Source of the DNA: Rhodanobacteraceae bacterium ZG21-1
GTDB lineage: Bacteria; Pseudomonadota; Gammaproteobacteria; Xanthomonadales; Rhodanobacteraceae
DNA: 64,000 nt
Assembly: GCA_021390615.1 (NCBI GenBank)
Contig: JAJEJU010000024.1
Span: forward strand, 1,860,001-1,924,000
Direction of reading: 5' to 3'
A program made the translations under genes and the position numbers. The notes under the pieces are model-generated. The model did not search any database. It saw nothing but the letters and a program-made list of their open reading frames with translations, and was not told the DNA's origin. Shown piece after piece: positions 16,726 through 25,070 of this stretch. Position 1 is the stretch's first letter. Every line of letters starts with the position of its first letter.

Positions 16726-18966
16726 ATGAATCTGCAAGCCAATTTCGAACAGATCCGGCTCAAGGAATACGCTGAGCGGGCCTACCTCGACTATTCGATG
16801 TACGTGGTGCTGGACCGCGCCCTGCCCTTCGTGGGCGACGGCCTGAAGCCGGTGCAGCGCCGCATCATCTACGCGATGAGCGAGCTCAGCCTGGCCGCCG
16901 GCGCCAAGCCGAAGAAATCGGCGCGCACCATCGGCGACGTGATCGGCAAGTTCCATCCGCACGGCGACACCTCGTGCTACGAGGCGATGGTGCTGATGGC
17001 GCAGCCGTTCTCCTATCGCTATCCGCTGGTCGACGGCCAGGGCAACTTCGGCTCGCCGGACGACCCGAAGAGCTTCGCCGCGATGCGCTACACCGAGAGC
17101 AAGCTCAGCCCGATCGCCGAGGCGCTGCTGGGCGAGCTGGGCCAGGGCACGGTGGACTGGGTGCCGAACTTCGACGGCACGCTGGATGAGCCGAGCTGGC
17201 TGCCCGCGCGGATACCGCACGTGCTGCTGAACGGCTCGATGGGCATCGCGGTGGGCATGGCCACCGACATTCCGCCGCACAATCTGCGCGAAGTGGTCAG
17301 CGCCTGCATCCGCCTGCTCGACGATCCGGACGCCAGCGTGGCCGATCTGTGCGAACACGTCCCGGGCCCCGACTATCCGACCGAGGCGGAGATCATCACG
17401 CCGCGCAAGGATTTGCTGGCGATCTACCAGACCGGCACCGGCTCGCTGCGCGCACGCGCGCTATACCAGCGCGAGGACGGCAACATCGTCATCACCGCGC
17501 TGCCGCACCAGGTCAGTCCCTCGAAGATCCTCGAGCAGATCGCCGCGCAGATGCGCGCCAAGAAGCTGCCGATGCTGGAGGACCTGCGCGACGAGTCCGA
17601 TCACGAGAACCCGATCCGGCTGGTGCTGGTGCCGCGCTCCAACCGCATCGATGCGGACGAGATGATGCAGCACCTGTTCGCCACCACCGATCTGGAGAAA
17701 AGCTTCCGGGTCAACCTGAACATCATCGGCCTGGACAAGCGGCCGCAGGTGAAGGACCTCAAGCGCATCCTCAGCGAGTGGCTGAGCTTCCGCACCGACA
17801 CGGTGACGCGCCGGCTCAACCATCGCCTGCTCAAGGTCGAACGGCGCCTGCACCTGTTGGAAGGCCTGCGCATCGCCTACCTCAACCTGGACGAGGTGAT
17901 CCGCATCGTCCGCAGCGAGGACGAGCCCAAGCCGGTGCTGATGGAGCGCTTCAAGCTCAGCGAGGAACAGGCCGACTACATCCTCGAGACCCGGCTGCGC
18001 CAGCTGGCCCGGCTGGAGGAGATGAAGATCAATGCCGAGCGCGATCAGTTGGAAGAAGAGCGTGCCCGCATCAATGTGCTGCTGAAGTCGCCGGCCAAGC
18101 TCAAGGGCCTGATCAAGGAGGAGCTGCGCGCCGACGCCGCCAAGTACGGCGACGAACGCCGCTCGCCGCTGGTCGAGCGCAATGTGGCGCAGGCGCTGGA
18201 CGAGAGCGCCCTGGTCGCCAGCGAGCCGGTCACCGTGGTGCTCAGCCAGAAGGGCTGGATCCGCGCCGCCAAGGGCCACGACATCGACGCCGAGGGGCTC
18301 AGCTACCGCGAAGGCGACAGCCTGCTGGCCACGGTCAGGACGCGCACCACCCAGCAGGTGGCGGTGATCGACTCGACCGGTCGCAGCTATTCCACGCCGG
18401 CGCACACCCTGCCCTCCGCCCGCGGCAACGGCGAGCCGCTGACCGGCCGCTTCAGCCCGCCGGCCGGTGCGAGCTTCGACGCGCTGACCGCCGGCGACAA
18501 CGACACCCGCCTGGTGCTGGCCACCGACTTCGGCTACGGCTTCGTCACCCGCTTCGAGGCGCTCACCGGGCGCAACAAGGCAGGCAAGCAGATCATCAGC
18601 CTCAGTGACGGCGCCAAAGTACTGGCGCCGCCGGTCAGCGCCGATCCGGCGCGCGACCGCATCGTGGTGGTCACCAGCGAAGGCCACCTGCTGATGTTCT
18701 CGGTGGCCGAACTGCCGGAACTGGACAAAGGCAAGGGCAACAAGCTGATCGATATCCCCAAGGCCAAACTGAGCAGCGGCGAAGAACGCGTGGTCGGCGT
18801 GGCGGTGGTGGCCGAAGGCAAGGGCGAGGTGACTTTGTACGCCGGCCAGCGCAAGCTGACCCTGAAGTGGGCCGACCTGGTCGAGTACGGCGGCAGCCGC
18901 GCCACGCGTGGCGGTGTGCTGCCGCGCGGCCTGCGCCGGGTGGAGCGGATCGAGACCACGGCCTAG
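16726..18966 (+). CDS. parC: DNA topoisomerase IV subunit A
   Basis: ParC is the breakage-reunion subunit of topoisomerase IV, which decatenates replicated chromosomes. The 746-residue length is normal for this group. The N-terminal domain contains [20 protein letters not shown], the quinolone-determining region [11 protein letters not shown] and catalytic Tyr122 in [14 protein letters not shown] long coiled-coil/tower region follows, and beta-propeller blades fill about residues 500-740. No parE is nearby, which is common. Confidence 0.98.
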   Translation: MNLQANFEQIRLKEYAERAYLDYSMYVVLDRALPFVGDGLKPVQRRIIYAMSELSLAAGAKPKKSARTIGDVIGKFHPHGDTSCYEAMVLMAQPFSYRYPLVDGQGNFGSPDDPKSFAAMRYTESKLSPIAEALLGELGQGTVDWVPNFDGTLDEPSWLPARIPHVLLNGSMGIAVGMATDIPPHNLREVVSACIRLLDDPDASVADLCEHVPGPDYPTEAEIITPRKDLLAIYQTGTGSLRARALYQREDGNIVITALPHQVSPSKILEQIAAQMRAKKLPMLEDLRDESDHENPIRLVLVPRSNRIDADEMMQHLFATTDLEKSFRVNLNIIGLDKRPQVKDLKRILSEWLSFRTDTVTRRLNHRLLKVERRLHLLEGLRIAYLNLDEVIRIVRSEDEPKPVLMERFKLSEEQADYILETRLRQLARLEEMKINAERDQLEEERARINVLLKSPAKLKGLIKEELRADAAKYGDERRSPLVERNVAQALDESALVASEPVTVVLSQKGWIRAAKGHDIDAEGLSYREGDSLLATVRTRTTQQVAVIDSTGRSYSTPAHTLPSARGNGEPLTGRFSPPAGASFDALTAGDNDTRLVLATDFGYGFVTRFEALTGRNKAGKQIISLSDGAKVLAPPVSADPARDRIVVVTSEGHLLMFSVAELPELDKGKGNKLIDIPKAKLSSGEERVVGVAVVAEGKGEVTLYAGQRKLTLKWADLVEYGGSRATRGGVLPRGLRRVERIETTA

Positions 18967-18974
18967 CCCGCAGG

Positions 18975-19002
18975 CGCGCCGGAACTTTAAGCCGCCGGCG
19001 CG
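18975..19002 (+). terminator. possible terminator hairpin after parC
   Basis: An 8-bp inverted repeat (CGCGCCGG with CCGGCGCG, 12-base loop) starts 8 bases after the parC stop. It lacks a T tract, so it is only a candidate. Confidence 0.3.
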
Positions 19003-19079
19003 GCTCCAAGCCTCGGGCAAGGCGTGTGTGCACGCCGTTTGGCCTGCTGCGTTGATGCGGTGGTATCCAGGAGTTGAGC

Positions 19080-19583
19080 ATGAACATGAAATGGCAACCC
19101 GTGGCCCTGGCGCTGGCCTTGCTGGCCTCGACCGCCTGGGCGCAGACGGCCAGCAAGCCGCTGAACCTGAAGCTGCCGCCGACCGACCTCCTGCCGCCCG
19201 CCAGCTCCACCGCCGCCGCACCCGCCGCCAGTTCCACCGCGGCCAAGGCGGCTCCCGCCGGTGTCGGCACGACCGCCGCCGCCAAGCCTAGCGCCAAGGA
19301 TCCGCCGGGCACCTATTACGGCGACACCAGCGGCAGCACCGATCACGGCGACCGCGCCAATGCCTTCGCCCCCGCGCCGCCCTGCGACGACGCCAGCTAC
19401 AACGATGCCCAGGTGCACGGCAGCCTCACCACCGGCGTGGTCGGCGGCAACCACGTCAGCGGCAGCTACGAGGGCGGCGAGGTCAACATCACCAAGAACA
19501 CCGGCAGCTGCGAGCATCCGACCGGCGCCATCGGCGTGTCGATCGGGGTGAGTCAGGGCCAGTTCCACGGCCGCGGTTTCTAG
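19080..19583 (+). CDS. small exported protein, Ala/Pro-rich N-terminus
   Basis: The 167-residue product has a clear signal peptide (cleavage near ALLASTAWAQ). A low-complexity Ala/Ser/Pro/Thr stretch (about residues 30-80) is probably a disordered linker. The C-terminal half has two Cys (PPCDDASYND and GSCEHPTG) and Gly-rich repeats such as GVVGGNHVSGSYEGG that suggest a small beta fold. AGGAG (19069-19073) is well placed for the ATG at 19080. Homologues by name are not recognised. Confidence 0.78.
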   Translation: MNMKWQPVALALALLASTAWAQTASKPLNLKLPPTDLLPPASSTAAAPAASSTAAKAAPAGVGTTAAAKPSAKDPPGTYYGDTSGSTDHGDRANAFAPAPPCDDASYNDAQVHGSLTTGVVGGNHVSGSYEGGEVNITKNTGSCEHPTGAIGVSIGVSQGQFHGRGF

Positions 19584-19651
19584 AGCGGCTCGCCCGCACG
19601 CGCTTGCCTGCATCGAGGCAGCGCTCGTTGCCGTCGTGACGAAGACCCTCG

Positions 19652-20077
19652 CTAGCTCCGCGACGGAGCCAGCAGGGGCATGATGAGGTGGCGGCTCAGC
19701 ATGGCGACCTCGGGGTCGTCCCGCGCTGCAGCCGGATCGACCCAGCGCAGCTCGGCGATTTCCGCCTGCGCCTGCGGCGGCTCGGCCAGCTGCACCCGGT
19801 ATACCTCGGCCTCCATCATGCAGCCGCGCTCGTTGGCCGCCGGCGCCTCGCCGCGGCAAAGCCACTGGGCGGAATGCGCTACCAGCGTGCAGCCCAGCTC
19901 CTCGCGCAGTTCCCGCGCCAGCGTCTCCAGGTCGTCGCGATCCGCCGCGTCGCGCTTGCCGCCAGGCTGCTGAAACACCCGCGAGCCGTGCTTGCGCACC
20001 AGCAGGCTGCGCCCGTCGACATCCAGCACCACTGCCGCGACGATGCGGATCGTGCCGCCCGGCGCCGACTCGTTCAC
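19652..20077 (-). CDS. NUDIX hydrolase (downstream copy)
   Basis: The 141-residue product has a NUDIX-like box beginning QQPGGKRDAADRD and continuing LARELREELGC, which keeps the R-E-x-x-E-E core. NUDIX enzymes hydrolyse nucleoside diphosphates linked to another group. The Gly-Gly-Lys start of the box and the following MEAEVYRV strand fit the fold. The start is taken as the GTG ending at 20077, which overlaps the stop of the upstream NUDIX gene (GTGA). The frame is open further upstream, but that part would lie inside the other gene. Substrate unknown. Confidence 0.8.
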   Translation of the reverse strand: MNESAPGGTIRIVAAVVLDVDGRSLLVRKHGSRVFQQPGGKRDAADRDDLETLARELREELGCTLVAHSAQWLCRGEAPAANERGCMMEAEVYRVQLAEPPQAQAEIAELRWVDPAAARDDPEVAMLSRHLIMPLLAPSRS

Positions 20078-20565
20078 CGGCTGTATGACCACGACTGCAT
20101 GCGGCCGTCGCGATACGGCATCACGCCGTGGAACGGTCGCGGATCGTCGTCGAACACCAGCGGCAGGAAATGCCGGTCGCCCTCCCACATCGGCAGTTCC
20201 AGCAGCCGATCCAGCACGATCCACTCCAGCGTTCCCTCGTGATTGGCCTCCAGCGGCGTGCCGCTGTAACGGTCGACGACGAAGATGAAACCCAGCCAAT
20301 CCTCGCCGTGCTTGCCGAAGCCCGGCCAGTTGAGGGTGCCGCGCAGGCGCATCGATTCGCACTCGATGCCGGCCTCCTCGTGGATCTCGCGCCGCATGCA
20401 GGCAGCCACGTCCTCGCCCGGCTCCATCTTGCCGCCGAGGCCGTTGTATTTACCCAGGTGCAGATCGTCCGGCCGCGTATTGCGATGGATCATCAGCACG
20501 CGCCGGCGGTCCGGCGAGAGCACATAGCCGAGCGTGGCGACGATCGGGCTGTAAGGCGTAGGCAT
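20074..20565 (-). CDS. NUDIX hydrolase, MutT/MutX-like
   Basis: The 163-residue product carries a complete NUDIX box: GGKMEPGED, then CMRREIHEEAGIE (G-x5-E-x7-R-E-U-x-E-E-x-G-U). The preceding VLMIHRNTRPDDLHLGKYNG and the later LEWIVLDRLLELPMWEGDR resemble 8-oxo-dGTP diphosphatases of the MutX/MTH1-like type. An oxidised-nucleotide cleaning role is therefore plausible, though not shown. It is the first of two overlapping NUDIX genes. Confidence 0.9.
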   Translation of the reverse strand: MPTPYSPIVATLGYVLSPDRRRVLMIHRNTRPDDLHLGKYNGLGGKMEPGEDVAACMRREIHEEAGIECESMRLRGTLNWPGFGKHGEDWLGFIFVVDRYSGTPLEANHEGTLEWIVLDRLLELPMWEGDRHFLPLVFDDDPRPFHGVMPYRDGRMQSWSYSR

Positions 20566-20891
20566 GGCGAGCTCGGGAGTTGCGGCGGATCAAGCCCAAG
20601 TGTAAGAGGCTGTCCGGCGTATCCCAAGAGCGCACATCGCGTCAGGGCCCGGGCAGTTCGCCGGTCGCGCGATGTCCTCGCTCGCGAGGCGCATCGACCT
20701 GCGCGCAGCGTGCCTGCTCGGCCGCGTGCAAGGCTTTGGCTCCGAGGCCCGGCCGCGCCGTCCACGATCCGGCATGGACTTGCGCCGATCACCCCGGACA
20801 GCGACCATCCGTGCATGTATGTCGCCGACCTCATCCCACCGGGTGCCCTCATGGTGCCGGGCCGCCCGGCTTCCGCGCCGCCGAGGGCGCG
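20566..20891. other. intergenic region between divergent NUDIX and glycosidase genes
   Basis: These 326 bases lie between divergently transcribed genes and should hold both promoters. I cannot point to convincing promoter hexamers. Long overlapping ORFs here are high-GC artefacts. Confidence 0.45.
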
Positions 20892-21698
20892 GTGAGCGCA
20901 CATCGCGCCGCCACCGCCGCAGGTAGACGGAAGCACTGGCTGCCGTTGCTGACGCTGGCGCTGGCCGGCCTGCTCGGCTGCCACCGGCCGCAGGCACCCG
21001 TGTCCAGCCAGGAACGCATGTTCGACGGCCAGGGCTTTCGCGTGGTCAGCATCGACCTGCGCCGCGCCGCGCTCGACCTGCACTGGCGCGATCCCGGCAG
21101 CGGCGCGCCGTACGCCACCATCGAGGCGCTGCGTCAGGCCGGCATGGCGCACGGGCAACGCCTGCTGTTCGCCGCCAACGCCGGCATCTACGACCGCCAG
21201 TCGGCGCCGCTCGGCCTGTACGTGGAGAACGGCAAGATCCTGGTGCCGCTCAACCTGGCGCACGGCAATCCGGCTGCCGGCAATTTCTCGCTGCAGCCGA
21301 ACGGGGTGTTCGCGATCTATCCGGACGGCCACGCCGCCGTGCGCAGCACGCTGGACTTCAAGAGCGACGCCAAGCCGGCGCAGTGGGCCACCCAGTCCGG
21401 CCCGATGCTGCTGATCGACGGCGAGGTCAATCCGCAGTTCGTCGGCGATTCCGACAGCACCAAATGGCGCAGCGGCGTGTGCGCCCGGACTCCGCACGAG
21501 GCGGTGTTCGCGATCAGCGAGTCGCCGGTGAACTTCCATACCTTCGCGCGGCTGTTCCGTGACCTGGGTTGCCGCGACGCGCTGTACCTGGATGGCACCA
21601 TCTCGCAGTTCTACAACGACGGCGACGGCTATGCCGGCGCTCCCACTTTCATGGTCAAGCCCTACGCGGGCATCTTCGCGGTGTTTACCGATCAATGA
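20892..21698 (+). CDS. phosphodiester glycosidase family lipoprotein (DUF2233/NAGPA-like)
   Basis: The 268-residue protein starts at a GTG and has a lipobox, LAGLLGC. The domain matches the NAGPA/DUF2233 family of phosphodiester glycosidases. Hallmarks are LLFAANAGIYDRQSAPLGLY, NFSLQPNGVFAI, ATQSGPMLLIDG and the C-terminal CRDALYLDGTISQFY. Family members remove sugar residues in phosphodiester linkage, for example uncovering mannose-6-phosphate in animals; the bacterial substrate is mostly unknown. Its stop overlaps the start of the penicillin acylase gene by four bases, so the two are probably coupled. Confidence 0.87.
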   Translation: MSAHRAATAAGRRKHWLPLLTLALAGLLGCHRPQAPVSSQERMFDGQGFRVVSIDLRRAALDLHWRDPGSGAPYATIEALRQAGMAHGQRLLFAANAGIYDRQSAPLGLYVENGKILVPLNLAHGNPAAGNFSLQPNGVFAIYPDGHAAVRSTLDFKSDAKPAQWATQSGPMLLIDGEVNPQFVGDSDSTKWRSGVCARTPHEAVFAISESPVNFHTFARLFRDLGCRDALYLDGTISQFYNDGDGYAGAPTFMVKPYAGIFAVFTDQ

Positions 21699-24127
21699 AG
21701 CCTCGTCGACATTCTCGCTGGCTGCGCGGCCTGCTGCGCCTCATCCTCGGCCTGGTGGTGCTGCTGCTCGCCGCCGCCGCCTTCCTGCTCACCGGCAGCC
21801 GTGCCCAGCTCGACGGCGAACGCCACGTCGCCGGCCTGCACGGCAGCGCGCGCATCAGCCGCGATGCGCTCGGCGTGGTCACCATCGAGGGAGCCAATCG
21901 CGCCGACGTCAGCTATGCGCTGGGCTACGCGCATGCGCAGGAACGCTTCTTCGACATGGACCTGATGCGCCGGCTGCCGGCGGGCGAGCTGGCCGAACTG
22001 GTCGGCCCGGCCGCGCTAGACACCGACCTCAATCATCGCCGCCACCGCCTGCGCGCGGTCGCCGCCGAGGCCTATGCGCAGCTGCCGCCGGAACAGAAGC
22101 AGCTGGTGGACAGCTATCGCGACGGCGTCAACGCCGGACTCGCCGACCTGCGCGTGCGGCCGTGGGAATACCTGCTGCTCGGCCAGCGGCCGCAGCCCTG
22201 GCGCGCCGAGGACGGCTTCCTGGTGATCGCCGCGATGTACCTGGACCTCAACGAGGACGGCCGCGACGAGCGCGAGCTGCGTTTCGCGCAGATGCGCGCG
22301 GTGCTGCCCAAGCCGGTGGTGGACTTCCTGCTGGCGCGCGGCCCGGACTGGGAAGCGCCGCTGCAGGGCGAGCTGTCGCCGCCGCCCACGCTGCCCGATG
22401 CCGCCGCGCTGGACCTGCGCGGCAACGCCGCCACGCCGGCGCAGGCCGCCGTGCTGAGCCCGGCCGCGCTCGAGCTGGCGCTGGCTTCGGTCGACGATGG
22501 GCGCCGTCCCGGCAGCAACAACTTCGCAGTGTCGGGCAAGCTCACCGCCAGCGGCACGGCGATCCTGGCCAACGACATGCACCTGGGCCTGCGCGTGCCG
22601 AACATCTGGTTCCGCACGCGCCTGCGCTACCCCGACCCTGCCGCGCCGGGCGGCCAGCGCGACGCCAACGGCGTCAGCCTGCCCGGCACGCCGGCCCTGG
22701 TGGTCGGCTCCAACGGACAGGTCGCCTGGGGCTTTACCAACAGCTACGGCGACTGGAGCGACTGGGTGCGGGTGCAGCGCGATCCGGCCGATCCGAGCCG
22801 CTACAAGGTGCCGGAAGGCTGGGCCTCGTTCGAGGTCCACGACGAGGTGATCCACATCAAGGGCAAGCCTTCGCAGATCCTGAAGGTCGAGGACACCCGC
22901 TGGGGTCCGCTGCTGGACAAGGACACCGACGGCATCCCGCTGGCGCTGGCCTGGATCGGCGATCGCGCGCGCGGCTACAACCTCGGCCTGATGCAGCTCG
23001 AACACGCCGCCAGCGTGCACGACGCGCTGGCGCTGGGCCCCACCCTGGGCATGCCGCCGCAGAACCTGCTGGCGGCGGACAGCGGCGGCCACATCGGCTG
23101 GACCATCGCCGGCAACAGCATTCCGCTGCGCAGCGGCTACGACCCGCAACTGCCGGCCGACTGGTCGCAGGCCGGCACCGGCTGGCAGGGCTGGGCGGCC
23201 GCCGAGCAGTACCCACGCATCGAGGACCCGGTCGACGGCCGCCTGTGGACCGCCAACAACCGCACCGTGGACGGCGCCGCGCTGGCCCTGCTCGGCAGCG
23301 GCGGGCACGACCTCGGCGCGCGCGCGCAGCAGATCCGCGACGACCTGCGCGCCCGCACCAGCTTCGATCCGGGCGACCTGCTGACGGTGCAGCTGGACGA
23401 CCGCGCCCTGCTGCTGACGCGCTGGCAGAAACTGCTGCAGGACACCCTGGCCGGGCAGCACGACCAGGATCTGGATCAGCTGCGCCAGCTCACCGCCAAC
23501 TGGCGCGGCCGCGCCGATCCGGACAGCGTCGACTACCGGCTGGTGCGCACGTTCCGCACCGAGGTGAAACAAGCCGTGCTGGCCCCCTTCGTGGCGCGGG
23601 TGAAACAGAAATATCCCGACTTCGCCTGGCCCAAGATGGAAGATCCCGAGGCTGCGGTGTGGATGCTGCTGCAGCAGCACCCGGCCTATCTGCTCGACCC
23701 GCAATACCGCGACTGGAACGCTTTGCTGCTGGCCTGCGCGCACAAGGTGGTCGACGACCTCGGCAAGCAGCCCGGCGGGCTCGCGGCGCGCAGCTGGGGC
23801 GAGTTCAACCGCAGCGGCATCCGCCATCCGCTGTCGCGCGTGCTGCCGGGCTTCATCGCGCACTTCCTCGACATGCCCGACGAACCGCTGGCCGGTGACG
23901 GCAACATGCCACGGGTCGCCACCACTGGTTTCGGCGCCTCCGAGCGGCTGGACGTGATGCCCGGCCACGAGGCGGAAAGCCTGCTGCACATGCCCGGCGG
24001 ACAGAGCGACCATCCGCTGTCGCCCTACTACGGCGCCGGCAACGAGGATTGGGTGCAGGGCCGCGCCGCGCCGCTGCTGCCGGGACCGGCGCAGCACACG
24101 CTGACCCTGCAGCCGGCCGGGGGCTAG
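21695..24127 (+). CDS. penicillin acylase family N-terminal nucleophile hydrolase
   Basis: The 810-residue exported or membrane-anchored precursor has a hydrophobic N-terminal segment (about residues 10-30). An alpha-chain follows with YALGYAHAQERFFDMDLMRR. The autocatalytic processing site GSNNFAVSG places the new N-terminal nucleophile at Ser274. Later, NDMHLGLRVPNIW, LVVGSNGQVAWGFTN and NRTVDG are family hallmarks. Such enzymes cleave amide bonds of acyl side chains, including acyl-homoserine lactones in some members. Substrate unknown. Its ATGA overlap with the glycosidase gene indicates one operon. Confidence 0.92.
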   Translation: MKPRRHSRWLRGLLRLILGLVVLLLAAAAFLLTGSRAQLDGERHVAGLHGSARISRDALGVVTIEGANRADVSYALGYAHAQERFFDMDLMRRLPAGELAELVGPAALDTDLNHRRHRLRAVAAEAYAQLPPEQKQLVDSYRDGVNAGLADLRVRPWEYLLLGQRPQPWRAEDGFLVIAAMYLDLNEDGRDERELRFAQMRAVLPKPVVDFLLARGPDWEAPLQGELSPPPTLPDAAALDLRGNAATPAQAAVLSPAALELALASVDDGRRPGSNNFAVSGKLTASGTAILANDMHLGLRVPNIWFRTRLRYPDPAAPGGQRDANGVSLPGTPALVVGSNGQVAWGFTNSYGDWSDWVRVQRDPADPSRYKVPEGWASFEVHDEVIHIKGKPSQILKVEDTRWGPLLDKDTDGIPLALAWIGDRARGYNLGLMQLEHAASVHDALALGPTLGMPPQNLLAADSGGHIGWTIAGNSIPLRSGYDPQLPADWSQAGTGWQGWAAAEQYPRIEDPVDGRLWTANNRTVDGAALALLGSGGHDLGARAQQIRDDLRARTSFDPGDLLTVQLDDRALLLTRWQKLLQDTLAGQHDQDLDQLRQLTANWRGRADPDSVDYRLVRTFRTEVKQAVLAPFVARVKQKYPDFAWPKMEDPEAAVWMLLQQHPAYLLDPQYRDWNALLLACAHKVVDDLGKQPGGLAARSWGEFNRSGIRHPLSRVLPGFIAHFLDMPDEPLAGDGNMPRVATTGFGASERLDVMPGHEAESLLHMPGGQSDHPLSPYYGAGNEDWVQGRAAPLLPGPAQHTLTLQPAGG

Positions 24128-24274
24128 CGCGCCGCTGGCGTCGCCGCGCGCGGGACTTTCGCGACTCGCGCGCGGCAGCCACACAGTGCATGCGATCCGG
24201 CTGACGCTTGTCACTGGTTCGCCTTCGATCAGCGCATGAACATCGCCCTCGTCCATCCGATGACGGGGAAAGCC

Positions 24275-24985
24275 ATGTCCGACCGGCTGCAGTTCGGCGT
24301 CGACGCGCCGGGCGTCGTGCGCAACTTGGTCCTGCTGGGAGGCGGCCTGCTCACGCTGGCCCTGGCCAGCGTCGCGCTCGGTCGCCACGATCCGATCGGG
24401 CTGGAACTCGAACCCGGCATCTCGTGCCTGGCCAGCGGCGCGCTGATGCTGCTGAGCAGCCGCTTCGGCAAGCGCATCGTGGCGCGACGCATGATCGACT
24501 CGCTGCGGCTGCGCGGCGACGAACAGGTGCTCGACGTGGGCTGCGGCCGCGGCCTGCTGCTGCTCGAGGCGGCCCGGCGCCTGCGCGAGGGGCGCGCCAC
24601 CGGCGTGGACCTGTGGAGCCGGGTCGACCAGTCCGGCAATGCCGCCGAGGTCACCGCAGCAAACGCCGCCCGCGCCGGCCTCGCCGCGCGCGTGCACATC
24701 GACACCGCCGACATGCGCGCCCTGCCCTATGCCGACGCCAGCTTCGACGTGGCGGTCTCCAGCCTGGCCATCCACAACCTGCCAGACGCCGCAGCGCGCG
24801 CGCAGGCGATCGCCGAGATCGTGCGCGTGCTGAAGCCCGGCGGTCGCGCAGCCCTGCTCGACTTCCGCTGCACCGGCGACTACCTGCGCGCGCTGCGCAG
24901 CGGCGGCATGCTCGCACCGCGCCGCTCCTGGCCGATCCTGCTGATGTTCCCGCCGGTGCGGATCGTGCGGGCGCGCAAGCCCTGA
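24275..24985 (+). CDS. class I SAM-dependent methyltransferase with N-terminal membrane segments
   Basis: The 236-residue product has two hydrophobic segments in residues 15-65, then a Rossmann methyltransferase domain. That domain has motif I VLDVGCGRGLLL, the acidic end of strand 2 in ATGVDLW and motif IV-like FDVAVSSLAIHNL. The ATG at 24275 is preceded by GGGGAAA; an in-frame ATG 13 codons earlier lacks such a site. The substrate is not evident. It is the last gene before recC, with 85 bases between. Confidence 0.82.
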   Translation: MSDRLQFGVDAPGVVRNLVLLGGGLLTLALASVALGRHDPIGLELEPGISCLASGALMLLSSRFGKRIVARRMIDSLRLRGDEQVLDVGCGRGLLLLEAARRLREGRATGVDLWSRVDQSGNAAEVTAANAARAGLAARVHIDTADMRALPYADASFDVAVSSLAIHNLPDAAARAQAIAEIVRVLKPGGRAALLDFRCTGDYLRALRSGGMLAPRRSWPILLMFPPVRIVRARKP

Positions 24986-25070
24986 TCCGTCGCCGGCGCC
25001 GCGCTGTCACGCCGCGCGAGATGCGAGAATGCCAGCCTGACGCTCCATCGGCGAGGACAGGCTTCAAGGC

